A stretch of 64,000 bases of DNA, taken from GCA-2746795 sp964643965. Its GTDB lineage: Bacteria; Chloroflexota; Anaerolineae; Promineifilales; Promineifilaceae. Location of the stretch: contig CAZXVH010000010.1 in the NCBI GenBank assembly GCA_964643965.1, positions 21,400 through 85,399 of the forward strand, given 5' to 3'. Position numbers and translations under genes: made by a program. Every line of letters starts with the position of its first letter. Positions within the stretch are counted from its first letter, which is position 1. Below are positions 50,528 through 59,640 of this stretch, in pieces. Under the pieces are notes generated by a model. That model saw only the letters and a program-made list of their open reading frames with translations, ran no database searches and was not told where the DNA came from.

Positions 50528-51750
50528 GCCGGGTTTCTAAAGAATATTGGCCCCCAGAGTGGGATGTTAAAACTCTAGATGAAATCTGCACTTTACAGAT
50601 CGGTCGAACACCTCGCAGAAGTAATCAAGATTACTGGGCAAATGGAACTAATACATGGGCCACAATTGCTGATATGGACTCTCGCTCGATCTCCTCATCG
50701 AAAGAACAGGTTAGCGATAAAGCGATTGAAGATAATAAAGTTGTTTTAGTTCCTAAAGGCTCCCTGTTAATGAGCTTCAAACTAACCATAGGGAAGTTGG
50801 CATTTGCAGAAGAAGATTTATTTACGAATGAAGCAATTGTAGCCCTCAATATTAAGTCTAAGTTTCAGGAGGAAATTGAACCTGACTATCTTTATTGGGT
50901 GCTGCAAGCGGTTCCTTTAGAAAAAGAGTCGATATTTGCCGTAAAAGGACGAACACTCAATACTGAAAAACTTAAGCGCATTGAAATGCCTATCCCAGAA
51001 CGGGATGTGCAACGGAGGATTGTGGCGCGGATTGAGGCGCTGCTGGCTGAGGTGCGGGAAATGCGGGAGCTCCATGATGAGATAACGGCCGATACTGCAA
51101 GGTTGATGACACTTGTTATAGAAGAAAGATTTAAAGAACTACCCCCTTCACGCTTGTCTGTGGGAAGATTATTAGCTGAACCCTTACGCAATGGTTGGTC
51201 TCCACCTAGCAATGAGCACTCAGGTCAGACAATGGTTTTGAAACTTGGTGCTGTATTAGGATTTGAATTCAATCCTACAGCAATCAAATATACGAACGAA
51301 TCCACAGATGAAAATGCACAATACTGGGCTAAAAGCGGCGACATATTTATTACTCGAAGTAATACAATCGATTTGGTAGGCCATGCCGCTGTGTATGCAG
51401 GAGACCCGCCGAATTGTATTTATCCAGACTTAATGATCCGAATTCGATTTCAAGAAGAATTGGTCGATCCTCGATTTACAATTTATTGGCTGAGGAGCAA
51501 AGAGATACGGGACTATGTTACTCAAAACGCAAAGGGAGCAAGTCCTACCATGAAGAAAATCAACCAGCAACATATCCGACAAATGCCGTTTCCAGATGTG
51601 GATATTGTTACTCAACAACACTATGTCGCTTATTTTAGTCAAATAGAAAATGAGATATCAGCAATGGAACAGGTGCAAGCGGAAGATGCTCGATTGATTG
51701 CTCGAATAAATCAAGGGGTGCTTGCACGAGTTTTTCGTGGAGAATTGTAA
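50524..51750 (+). CDS. hsdS: Type I specificity subunit HsdS
   Basis: 408 residues. Two target-recognition domains (about 10-150 and 210-370), each ending in a conserved helix: QRRIVARIEALLAEVREMRE (about 160-180) and a C-terminal IENEISAMEQVQ with RINQGVLARVFRGEL. TRD1 begins WDVKTLDEICTLQIGRTP; TRD2 has LRNGWSPPS. Both TRD-coding stretches are AT-rich while the first central helix is GC-rich, a mosaic typical of TRD exchange. It decides the bipartite sequence methylated by HsdM. Confidence 0.93.
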   Translation: MSRVSKEYWPPEWDVKTLDEICTLQIGRTPRRSNQDYWANGTNTWATIADMDSRSISSSKEQVSDKAIEDNKVVLVPKGSLLMSFKLTIGKLAFAEEDLFTNEAIVALNIKSKFQEEIEPDYLYWVLQAVPLEKESIFAVKGRTLNTEKLKRIEMPIPERDVQRRIVARIEALLAEVREMRELHDEITADTARLMTLVIEERFKELPPSRLSVGRLLAEPLRNGWSPPSNEHSGQTMVLKLGAVLGFEFNPTAIKYTNESTDENAQYWAKSGDIFITRSNTIDLVGHAAVYAGDPPNCIYPDLMIRIRFQEELVDPRFTIYWLRSKEIRDYVTQNAKGASPTMKKINQQHIRQMPFPDVDIVTQQHYVAYFSQIENEISAMEQVQAEDARLIARINQGVLARVFRGEL

Positions 51751-51753
51751 TTC

Positions 51754-52188
51754 ATGAGTGAGGCGGCAACTTATTTACGCCGTGTCAAGGCAGCCTTTGA
51801 AAATCATGGCATCCGTAATAAGGTGCAGATTACGGAGCATGTGGCTTTTTTACTGCTGCCTCAGGTCCAGGATCGCTGGGAAGAGATTCGATCATTGGGT
51901 GGGGTAAGTGTTGAGCCGCTGCTGATGCGCCAAAAACGATATAATGAGGCGCTGCAGCTGCTTGACGACTCGGATGATAAGGCGAGCGGCTACGGCCACT
52001 ATTACGATCTCATGTGGCGGATTGAGTTGGCGCGGGCGTTGATCTTTGCACGCAAAGGACGCTGGCGAGATGCGATGTTGAAGGGGCAAATGGTGCTGCG
52101 CTATCGACGAATCTTGGGATTATCCAACTGGCTGTTGGCCAAACAGCTTTGGCAGCGGCTGCGGGCAGGCACGGGCTTACCGAGGTGA
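51754..52188 (+). CDS. Unknown helical protein following hsdS
   Basis: 144 residues, starting 3 bases after hsdS. Mostly helical, with GHYYDLMWRIELARALIFARKGRWRD and a C-terminal arrangement that could be one or two TPR-like hairpins (LLDDSDDKASGYG). I do not recognise a family. The position suggests an accessory of the type I locus or island cargo. A 34-codon open frame starts at ATG 52196 directly after it and may be decayed coding sequence. Confidence 0.6.
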   Translation: MSEAATYLRRVKAAFENHGIRNKVQITEHVAFLLLPQVQDRWEEIRSLGGVSVEPLLMRQKRYNEALQLLDDSDDKASGYGHYYDLMWRIELARALIFARKGRWRDAMLKGQMVLRYRRILGLSNWLLAKQLWQRLRAGTGLPR

Positions 52189-52276
52189 GGGTGGTATGGA
52201 AGTGGATGTGAAGTGGGAACCGGGATGGACAACGGCCGTCATGTTTGAGGCGCATTTGCTGGCAGATTATGATGAT

Positions 52277-52745
52277 TCAGCGACGGAGTTGCAACTGTAA
52301 ATGGGATTGTAGCGCTGGCCAGGTTAACGGCCGTCCCCGGCGCAGCGCCACGTATTCACCAGCCTGCGGCTCCATCTCGCGCCACAGTTGTTGCAGATTA
52401 TGCCATATATCCTGCTGCTCTTTCAGGTGGCGAGTAACCGCTTCTGCTGTGGCTTGTTGCCCGATCAGGCGCATTTGGGTAAGCAATTCTATCAGTGCGC
52501 GGGAACGGCCGCGTTCTACATAATGAAAAGCCTCGGCCAGATAATGTTGTTTGACAGCCAAAAGGTGGGCGATGCGAACTTATGGCCTTTATCTTGCGCG
52601 CTTCATCGCCCCATTCTTCGCTGAGCACCCTGGCCCGTTGCCATAGTTTTAATGAGGCTGTTAAATGACCGCCAACGTAAAGCGCTGTCGCGTCGTTGAA
52701 CAGCCGGTCTAATTCGTCGCGTGTGCTTGCTTCTTGTGAGTTCAT
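52277..52745 (-). pseudogene. TPR-CHAT protein remnant
   Basis: Two frames on the minus strand. The first (from ATG 52745) gives SQEASTRDELDRLFNDATAL and SLKLWQRARVLSEEWGDEARKI, a TPR-type start. Near 52560-52590 the frame changes. The second frame gives LAEAFHYVERGRSRALIELL, the helix that precedes CHAT domains in TPR-CHAT proteins, and stops at 52277 before any CHAT protease core. Most TPRs and the whole protease domain are lost, so the gene is dead. Confidence 0.6.
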
Positions 52746-52779
52746 CTTTTTTAATCAAGGCCTGTGCATGGCTGAGGTA

Positions 52780-52799
52780 TCCAAGCCCGGCGCTCCCGT
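52780..52799 (+). repeat. tRNA 3'-end fragment, copy 2
   Basis: TCCAAGCCCGGCGCTCCCGT, one mismatch from the 45020 copy; the flanking CTGAG is also shared. It closes the type I restriction-modification insertion. Confidence 0.6.
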
Positions 52800-52809
52800 T
52801 CTGAGTATT

Positions 52810-52844
52810 AGAGGTACAGACGAAATCGCTTGTGCCTCTTTTTA
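52810..52844 (+). terminator. Terminator after the second tRNA fragment
   Basis: Stem AGAGGTACA / TGTGCCTCT (one G-T pair) with 12-base interior and a T-run. Same position relative to the tRNA fragment as in the other two copies, but a different sequence. Confidence 0.65.
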
Positions 52845-52886
52845 TTTCTGAACTTATTGAGCCTCAAAAATTGATGATTATTCATC

Positions 52887-52905
52887 ATTTATCTAAATGA
52901 TAAAT
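52887..52905. promoter_or_regulatory. AT-rich palindrome, possible operator
   Basis: 7-base arms ATTTATC and GATAAAT with a TAAAT spacer, upstream of the winged-helix ATPase gene. It could be an operator for that gene's own DNA-binding domain; this is inference from position only. Confidence 0.3.
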
Positions 52906-53101
52906 AGTTTGTTAGGTCTGTATTAAAAATCATCGTATAATTTCATTCTCAAAGATTTGTTTTGTGTGTGTTTGACAAATTGGAAGCAAAAAAGCCAGTT
53001 TAAACCACAAACAAAAAACGAACGTGCGACAAATATATATCTAATTTACCATTAGAGAGTAGCAGGAGACGTAGTTAGCTTAGTGAAAACGGGAAATAGA
53101 C

Positions 53102-54739
53102 TTGTTTTCAGAATGGGCAAGAATCATGATACTTGCTGAATTGTCATCTGATTCAACATTGCTTGGTGCATGGTTACAATCATTGGGCTTCCACAATGGC
53201 AACCCATTTGGCACCAACGAAGCAGACCGGGAACGATCCCTGTTACCCGGTTTCTTTATAGATGTTGAGAGTTATGATTTAATCAAAGGCAATCAAACAG
53301 TGATTGTTTTTGCTCCCCGGGGTGGCGGGAAAAGTTCGTTGCGGGTTGTCCTTGCCAGTTACGGCGCGCCATGGTCACCTAAATCATCTATCCTGGCAGT
53401 AGAATGTACCGATTTTGATCCGCTTATTGACCGTTGGCAAAATCAAGAAGGATTGACAATCAGGGATCATGTAAATTGGCTGCTGCCTTTGGGGGTTAAA
53501 GCCTTATTTGATACCTATTTTTACGAAGCCAATTTTCATAGTTCTGTCCCTCTAAGCAATGGCGAACAAGCCATTCGGATTTCTCAAGCGGCACAATTAT
53601 CTCCCCCAGTTCGGCTGCACTTTGCCCGCTTATTACACACTTACTGTAATACCCTGCTAAATACTGAAACTTTAGGCCAGCTTTTTTCAATTTATGCTCC
53701 TGAATATGACCATATTAATTGGCTGCTTTTTAATCAGGCTGTTGAACAAAAAAGATTGGGCGAGTTTATCTCTGAACATACTTCGGCCAATAATGATTTA
53801 ATCAAGCTTCTAACAGACTTGAACGATTTTAGCGTTCTTTCGACCACACAATCAACGGACAGTCCGAAAGCGCTTTTAGCTGATTTTCTAGATTTGGTAC
53901 GGAAAGTGGGATTTACCTCCGTTCACTTCCTATTAGACCGGTTGGATGAAACCAGTGAAACGGCCGAAAATCCCCAGGCACAGGCTGATATTTTGGAACC
54001 CCTATTGGCGCACCTGCCTATTTTGGAAATGCCGGGGGCCGCGTTTAAGTTTTTCCTATCACAGGAAGCACGAGATGTTTTGTGGGAACGGCCGTCGGTG
54101 CGCCAGGAAGATCGGCTGGCTGAATACGCGGTCACGCTCAAGTGGGATGAAAACCGTCTAAAACGGTTGTTAACTGAACGATTGAGCAGTTACAGTGCGC
54201 ATCCTGTCAGCGGCACACCGGAAATACCCGACCTGGCAACTATATGTGTTGAAGATGCTGGTGCATCAGACTCTGTTGGGGAAAAAATTGAAACCGCCAT
54301 GATTGCCAGAGCGCAGGGTTCACCACGACGTTTGCTCATTGCCGGGCGTCTTCTTTTTGAGGCTCATCTCCTTCGTCATGGAGGAACGGGACAAGTGGAT
54401 TGGGAAGATTGGCTGGAAGCCGATAAGTCGTTGTTGCAGAAGTCCCCACCGCTTTTACGAGTGAACCTGCAAGAAAATACAGTGTTGTTCGGCCAGCGCA
54501 CGATTAAGTTAAGCAAGCAGGAAGGCAAAATAATCGACGCCTTAATTGATGCTGGCGGCCGGTGTTCACGTGATGAATTAGCAACGGCCGTGTGGGGCCA
54601 ACACGCTGCCGCAGACGATGCCATGGACCAGGCTGTAAACCGTTTGCGCATCAAACTGGGCGACAATGCCGCCAATCCCATTTATCTAAAAACAATCCGT
54701 GGTCAGGGATTTGAATTGACGAACTACGAACTCGCATGA
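53102..54739 (+). CDS. P-loop ATPase with C-terminal OmpR-type winged helix
   Basis: 545 residues from TTG 53102 (an in-frame ATG at 53126 is also possible). N-terminal WLQSLGFHNGNPFGTNEADRE leads to the P-loop VFAPRGGGKSSLR (about 71-79). FLLDRLDE near residue 281 is Walker B-like, and GSPRRLLIAGRLLFEA (about 402) is the sensor/lid region of STAND-like ATPases. Residues about 460-545 are a Trans_reg_C winged helix: SKQEGKIIDALIDAGGR, DQAVNRLRIKLGDN, LKTIRGQGFEL. It lacks a receiver, so DNA binding would be switched by ATPase state. It shares its N-terminal layout with the next gene and is the likely regulator of the cluster. Confidence 0.8.
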   Translation: MFSEWARIMILAELSSDSTLLGAWLQSLGFHNGNPFGTNEADRERSLLPGFFIDVESYDLIKGNQTVIVFAPRGGGKSSLRVVLASYGAPWSPKSSILAVECTDFDPLIDRWQNQEGLTIRDHVNWLLPLGVKALFDTYFYEANFHSSVPLSNGEQAIRISQAAQLSPPVRLHFARLLHTYCNTLLNTETLGQLFSIYAPEYDHINWLLFNQAVEQKRLGEFISEHTSANNDLIKLLTDLNDFSVLSTTQSTDSPKALLADFLDLVRKVGFTSVHFLLDRLDETSETAENPQAQADILEPLLAHLPILEMPGAAFKFFLSQEARDVLWERPSVRQEDRLAEYAVTLKWDENRLKRLLTERLSSYSAHPVSGTPEIPDLATICVEDAGASDSVGEKIETAMIARAQGSPRRLLIAGRLLFEAHLLRHGGTGQVDWEDWLEADKSLLQKSPPLLRVNLQENTVLFGQRTIKLSKQEGKIIDALIDAGGRCSRDELATAVWGQHAAADDAMDQAVNRLRIKLGDNAANPIYLKTIRGQGFELTNYELA

Positions 54740-54763
54740 TATTTTTGCTAAAGGACGGCCGTT

Positions 54764-57490
54764 GTGGGAAATTACGAAGATACATTAAACAGACTTGGCT
54801 TTGACAAAAACAAAGATCCTTTTCAATATCAATTTGGTGAAAAAACAACTGAGGAGATACTAGAAAAGACATGGGTTACCTTTCCTGATGCCGAGAAAAT
54901 CCTGGATTTGGAACAATCTAGTGTGCTGTTAGCTCCACCAGGAAGTGGCAAAACTACGTGGCGACGCTATATAGAAAAAATAATTGCTCAATCATCTCAT
55001 GCACAGTATTTAGTGGTTATTTATAACCGTTTCCAAATACTATCAAACTCAAGAATAAGCTTAAAAGATCATCAAGACCCCCTATGTAGACAAATTGCTC
55101 AAGTCGTATTAGATTATTTACTAGACAAGCAAAACAATGCCGGAACAGTCCAACTGCAAACTTACTGGAGTTTTTGGTATGCTTTTCTCAACTATTATCT
55201 TCCCAAATACAACAAACTCGCCTTAGAAAAATTGTTGCTCCCAAATAACACACCGTCCAACCTACTACCACAATGGGATAATGATATTGATGATCTACAA
55301 AAAATCTTATTGGATGAGCTACTACCAGCCTTGTCAGATTTGGGAATTGATAGGCTTTATCTGTTATTGGATGATTTCGATGGTTTACTAGAAACTAAAG
55401 ACCCAAAAACCTTGTCAGCATTAATAGAACCTCTCATCAATACCAATCTGCTCCTTTCATCTGACAAATTAATTTGGAAATTTTTTGTCCCAGATACTCT
55501 TGAATCCATTATCCGACAATCAACCGGTTACAAAACGAGACGTCTGGAGAAATATTCAGTGGAATGGGATGAATTTTCTTTAGGCCAACTACTTGAATTA
55601 CGTTTAGCCTATGCGAGTGGGGGGAAAATCAACGATATCAATCAACTGTTTTCTAATGATGTTTTAAAAGATTTCGACCCTCATCGTGAAGTTTGCAAAT
55701 TAGCTTTACAGGCACAAGATTTAGGGTCCCCTCGCCATCTTTTGCGCTCAAGTCGCCAACTTCTGGAAAGTGTATCTGGTTTTGTAATTACAAATGAGAA
55801 TTGGAACGATTTTAGAAACAAACAGTTAACCATACGAGAAAACCTAATATCTCAACAAATAGCTATTAACAAACTGAAAGAGATTCTGAGGGAGCGTTTT
55901 GACCTAGCAGAATTAAAAGAACTATGCTTTGATTTAAGAATAGATTATGAAGACTTAATAGGAACTAATAAAACAGAAAAAGTAATTTCTTTGATTAATC
56001 ACCTTGACAGACACGATCGTTTATCTGACTTTCTAGAATTTGTTCAACAAAAGCGCCCTGACATTGACTGGACAAAAGCGACTCTCCACCAAACCGAAAG
56101 CAACAAAGCCAATCACCAATTTACGCAAATCAAGTCCGAGTCTGCCGAAAAAAAAACGCACGGAGATACAAAGGCCCAAAGTTTCTCGACAAAAAATAGG
56201 CAAGAGATACAGACAACTTCACCATTTTCCAGAACAGTAAACTCCATTTCCTCTGACGAAGTCCAAATGGCAAAACTTAAGTTACAATTAGGTGGTCGTA
56301 TAAGAAAAAAAACCAGAAAGTTTGAGACACGGGTTATGGAGTCACTCAATGGAGCAGATCCGCCAGGGAACGGGTGGTTACCCTTCAATTTAAATGAGTT
56401 GACTACCATTCTCAAGGCTTTAGATGATATTGCTAGAGGGCAAAATGCATTAGCGGAAGATTTTTCCAGTGAAGAAGAACAAATCCTTACGAAATACAAA
56501 TTGTTGAATGACAAATATTATGCAGAAAATTTGTTAGAAGTAGTTGGTCAAATGTTGTTTAAGGGATTGCTGAAAAATGACGATGTAAGACAAAGCTGCC
56601 AAGAAACATTGCGCCTTGCTCGTCAACCAGGAAACACTGTCCTTTTCCAAATTCGTTTAGATGCTGACGCGGTTGAGTTGGCTCGCTATCCGTGGGAACT
56701 ACTGCATGACAGCAATCGGCATATTAGCCGTGTAAACTCTATACAGATGGTACGTTACATAACCCACAACGAAGCAACAACTCCCTTGCATATAAACCCA
56801 CCCATAAGGTTGTTATACGTTCGTTCCCGCCCTAGAGTATTATATACTCCGATAAACGAGCAAGAGTACCAGAGTGTACAGCAATCACTTCAACCATTAA
56901 TTGAAGAGGCTTTCCTTGATGTAAAGTATATTCACAATTGTTCCTATGATGCATTTATCTGTGCTGTTCAGGAATATAAACCTCATATTCTACACTTTGA
57001 CGGACATGGTGAATTTGGTTGCTACTGTAAACGTTGCAAAAAAATATACTCCCCTCTCAAAAAAAAATGCAACGTTTGTGACTTACCGCTTGATACTCCA
57101 AAAGGTCATTTAGCCTTTGAGCAAGTTGAGGACAGTGTAGATTGGATTAACAGCGATAAAATAGCTTCCATTTTTGACGCGAGTCTGCGCCTAGCAGTAC
57201 TTTCCGCTTGTAGAAGTAGTGTGGTGCGCAGTGAAACATTGTTTAATGGAGTAGCTCCCTCATTGATTCGCTCAGGCGTTCCGGCGGTAGTAGGCACACA
57301 ATTACCAGTTTCATTTCACGCCGCCAACAAATTTTCAGAGGATTTTTACGCCTCACTATCCCGCTATGAACCAGTACCCGTTGCCGTAGCCTCCGGGCGA
57401 CAACGGCTTATAAACTCAGAAGAATGGTTTATTCCTGTTTTATATTTGCGTAGCGCAGATGATGATGGACGTATATTTGTAAGAGCATAG
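54764..57490 (+). CDS. STAND-like ATPase with effector-associated and CHAT protease domains
   Basis: 908 residues. Residues 1-350: P-loop ATPase paralogous to the upstream gene product (LNRLGFDKNKDPF, LLAPPGSGKTTWRR at about 55-64, Walker B LYLLLDDFDG near 200, GSPRHLLRSSRQLLE). Residues about 371-437: an effector-associated domain (LKELCFDLRIDYEDL pattern). After a polar linker (440-510), residues about 520-908 form a CHAT caspase-like protease with His748 in HFDGHGEFG and Cys816 in LSACRSS. Between them is a Cys4 zinc ribbon, CYCKRC and CNVCD. Known CHAT proteins cut partner proteins on activation. AT-rich coding, unlike the left half of the window. Confidence 0.85.
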   Translation: MGNYEDTLNRLGFDKNKDPFQYQFGEKTTEEILEKTWVTFPDAEKILDLEQSSVLLAPPGSGKTTWRRYIEKIIAQSSHAQYLVVIYNRFQILSNSRISLKDHQDPLCRQIAQVVLDYLLDKQNNAGTVQLQTYWSFWYAFLNYYLPKYNKLALEKLLLPNNTPSNLLPQWDNDIDDLQKILLDELLPALSDLGIDRLYLLLDDFDGLLETKDPKTLSALIEPLINTNLLLSSDKLIWKFFVPDTLESIIRQSTGYKTRRLEKYSVEWDEFSLGQLLELRLAYASGGKINDINQLFSNDVLKDFDPHREVCKLALQAQDLGSPRHLLRSSRQLLESVSGFVITNENWNDFRNKQLTIRENLISQQIAINKLKEILRERFDLAELKELCFDLRIDYEDLIGTNKTEKVISLINHLDRHDRLSDFLEFVQQKRPDIDWTKATLHQTESNKANHQFTQIKSESAEKKTHGDTKAQSFSTKNRQEIQTTSPFSRTVNSISSDEVQMAKLKLQLGGRIRKKTRKFETRVMESLNGADPPGNGWLPFNLNELTTILKALDDIARGQNALAEDFSSEEEQILTKYKLLNDKYYAENLLEVVGQMLFKGLLKNDDVRQSCQETLRLARQPGNTVLFQIRLDADAVELARYPWELLHDSNRHISRVNSIQMVRYITHNEATTPLHINPPIRLLYVRSRPRVLYTPINEQEYQSVQQSLQPLIEEAFLDVKYIHNCSYDAFICAVQEYKPHILHFDGHGEFGCYCKRCKKIYSPLKKKCNVCDLPLDTPKGHLAFEQVEDSVDWINSDKIASIFDASLRLAVLSACRSSVVRSETLFNGVAPSLIRSGVPAVVGTQLPVSFHAANKFSEDFYASLSRYEPVPVAVASGRQRLINSEEWFIPVLYLRSADDDGRIFVRA

Positions 57491-57502
57491 GAGAAATGTG
57501 TA

Positions 57503-57877
57503 ATGAACGAGATCGGTATACAGGACTTAATTTACCAAGTTAAAAATGAACTTTTGACTATTAATCGAAGAGAAATCCTTCGTGATCCAGATCCTTTATT
57601 TGTGATTGACAAGATTGAATTGGAAATCTCAGTTAATGTTTCACAATCAAAAGAAGGAGGTATCAAGATAACCGTCTTGAGCTTTGCTGAAGCTAGTAGT
57701 AAGCAATCTAGGGAATTTAGTCATGGTCATGTTGTAAAAGTCTCTTTGTCTTCTTTATTACCTCGTGAAGAACTTTTGCGCGATATGCTGTCAGATCCAG
57801 AGAATCAAGAAAAAATCCTGAACAATAGTAGTCAAGCCTTTGTTAAAGGCACCGATGATCCTGATTTCAGAAGATAA
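57503..57877 (+). CDS. Trypco2-like small protein
   Basis: 124 residues. N-terminal helix GIQDLIYQVKNELL, then strands PLFVIDKIELEISVNVSQ and GGIKITVLSF, and HVVKVSLSSLLPREELL: the pattern of the trypsin-co-occurring domain 2 (Trypco2). In published domain surveys this family accompanies proteases and STAND proteins in conflict systems as an adaptor or substrate. It starts 13 bases after the CHAT gene with GGAGAAATG upstream, so they are one transcript. The C-terminal 30 residues are polar and flexible. Confidence 0.75.
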   Translation: MNEIGIQDLIYQVKNELLTINRREILRDPDPLFVIDKIELEISVNVSQSKEGGIKITVLSFAEASSKQSREFSHGHVVKVSLSSLLPREELLRDMLSDPENQEKILNNSSQAFVKGTDDPDFRR

Positions 57878-58090
57878 ACAATTTACAGAGCAATTGTTCG
57901 CGTGAGGCACAAAGAACAAAGGTACTATTGAAATGTGGATTAAATCGGATATACTAAAAAATTAATCTTTGATTAAAAATTCGCACTCATACTCGTGGAA
58001 TTTATGGACAACACATATCCTTTTAAATCCTATTATCTTCACTATTTTTATTAACAACGCTATTCCGTTTTTAGCTAGAGAGTAAATGTC
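57878..58090. other. AT-rich intergenic region with a promoter
   Basis: 213 bases without a gene; it contains the promoter at 57928-57955 and an AT-rich leader of about 130 bases. No hairpin terminator for the CHAT-Trypco2 unit is evident. Confidence 0.4.
57928..57955 (+). promoter_or_regulatory. Promoter of the second part of the conflict cluster
   Basis: TTGAAA (57928-57933), 16-base spacer, TATACT (57950-57955). It would drive the ATPase gene at 58091 and perhaps the genes after it. Confidence 0.55.
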
Positions 58091-59539
58091 ATGTTAGGAA
58101 ATCCTACACCCTCTTATGATCCTGATAAATTTATTACCAGAGCCAGACAACCTGAATTAGAAAGGATATCTCACTCCGTAAAGCAATCACTCAGGGGTGA
58201 ACGTATCGAATGGCCGGTTGTTAATTTCTGGGGGGTAACTGGTATCGGCAAGTCCTGGTTGCTTCAACACGTAAATTACTTGTACCAGCCTGATCCTTAT
58301 AAGCAACAGAAAACTATCGTATTATTATATAAATTTGAAAATAATGAATCAGCAAAACTCACAACCCTTGCCCGAAAACTGGCCTCAAGTCTTAAAGCAC
58401 AGCTTCCCCCAGAATTAAAATCAAACGAAGAAATGCAGAGAGCATTGCAACAAGCCAGCCAGGGTAATCATCATGCCTTGATTCATGCCCTGGACGCCTG
58501 TACTGCCCATAAATTGACGCCCATTATTTTGTTCGATGATACAGAAATAGTCAATGCAGAAGCCTGGGAGCAAATCGAAAAAGAGTTAATGGAGCCTCTG
58601 GTGCTGAACGGCCGAATCCTGTTCGTCATCGCCGGCCGTCGCTATATCCCCCGTTGGCGTCGCTTTGAAGTACGCCGCCGTGTCCAAGAACCACATGAAA
58701 CCCATCTAGCCCCCTTCTCTAAAGAGTCGGTAAAACGGCTGTTGGAAAAACGCAATTACAATATAGACGCCGATATTTTGCTGCCGCTCACGGCCGGTAA
58801 CCCTCGTCTGATCTATGAATTGGGCAGTGAACTGCAAGAAATGAGCCGGGGAGAAACCGTCAATCAAGCTTTTATTAAACAACACAATGAGCCAATTGCT
58901 TTAATATTAGAGCGTTATCAACAAGATTTACTGAAAAATATACCAGAAGAGTTATATCCCTACTTATGCGCTATTATCCCTTTGCGAGCTTATCGCATGG
59001 AAGCGCTGCGGTTTATGCTAAATGAAGCATCTAAAGAGGATGCGTATCAAGAGTGGACCGATGGGGATTATTTGCGAATTTTACGGAATCTAGACCAGAC
59101 AGAGATTGTGTGGTGGAATCGTGACCGGCGCGCCTATACCACCGATTATATTGCTCGCCGCATCATCAATCAACGCCAGCTTTTAGCAGACCCGGAAGTA
59201 TTTATCCAATGGCATCAACGGGCAGTCTCTTTATATTTACAATGGGCCGCAGAGTATCCTACCACCAGTGAAGATTTTATTTTGGAAGCGTGGTTTCATC
59301 TGGCCAATATCTGGCAGGCAAAGCCGCAAGATGACACCATTATCCAACAATTTTCTGAGACATTGGACATCGCTAAACAGTTGACAACAGACCGCAAGCT
59401 AGTCATACAGGAACAATTAGACCCACACGACAAAGACACGGAATATGACAACGAATTATATGATCTTTTGCCTGGTGATTGGCAGCGTCAGGCGAGAACA
59501 ATTTGGACAGAAATGATTAAACAACCTGTTATTAATTAG
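58091..59539 (+). CDS. STAND/NACHT-like NTPase
   Basis: 482 residues. P-loop FWGVTGIGKSWLLQH (about 47-60), Walker B-like PIILFDDTE (about 148-155), then GRILFVIAGRRYIPRWRRF (sensor region), LAPFSKESVKRLLEKR and TAGNPRLIYELG (about 235), the usual order of STAND modules. The C-terminal half (about 270-482) is helical with a winged-helix-like part, and no recognisable effector domain. It probably works with the next NTPase, whose core follows the same motif order. Function in the cluster (sensor, chaperone or regulator) is not known. Confidence 0.75.
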   Translation: MLGNPTPSYDPDKFITRARQPELERISHSVKQSLRGERIEWPVVNFWGVTGIGKSWLLQHVNYLYQPDPYKQQKTIVLLYKFENNESAKLTTLARKLASSLKAQLPPELKSNEEMQRALQQASQGNHHALIHALDACTAHKLTPIILFDDTEIVNAEAWEQIEKELMEPLVLNGRILFVIAGRRYIPRWRRFEVRRRVQEPHETHLAPFSKESVKRLLEKRNYNIDADILLPLTAGNPRLIYELGSELQEMSRGETVNQAFIKQHNEPIALILERYQQDLLKNIPEELYPYLCAIIPLRAYRMEALRFMLNEASKEDAYQEWTDGDYLRILRNLDQTEIVWWNRDRRAYTTDYIARRIINQRQLLADPEVFIQWHQRAVSLYLQWAAEYPTTSEDFILEAWFHLANIWQAKPQDDTIIQQFSETLDIAKQLTTDRKLVIQEQLDPHDKDTEYDNELYDLLPGDWQRQARTIWTEMIKQPVIN

Positions 59540-59640
59540 CCATTACTATTTGCTTCCTGTCGTACCTATTCGTGCCAAGTTAAGATTGCTGTTAAATATG
59601 TTCGTGCCTTGTCGCATACATTGTAGAGGAACACAACCAC

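Larger units (their letters stand above)
52746..53101. other. Junction region before the conflict-system cluster
   Basis: About 355 bases. From left: the tRNA 3'-end fragment, its terminator, an AT-rich palindrome (ATTTATC-5-GATAAAT, 52887-52905), TATAAT at 52936-52941 and TTGACA at 52972-52977. The boxes do not form one good promoter. No gene is seen. Confidence 0.45.
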
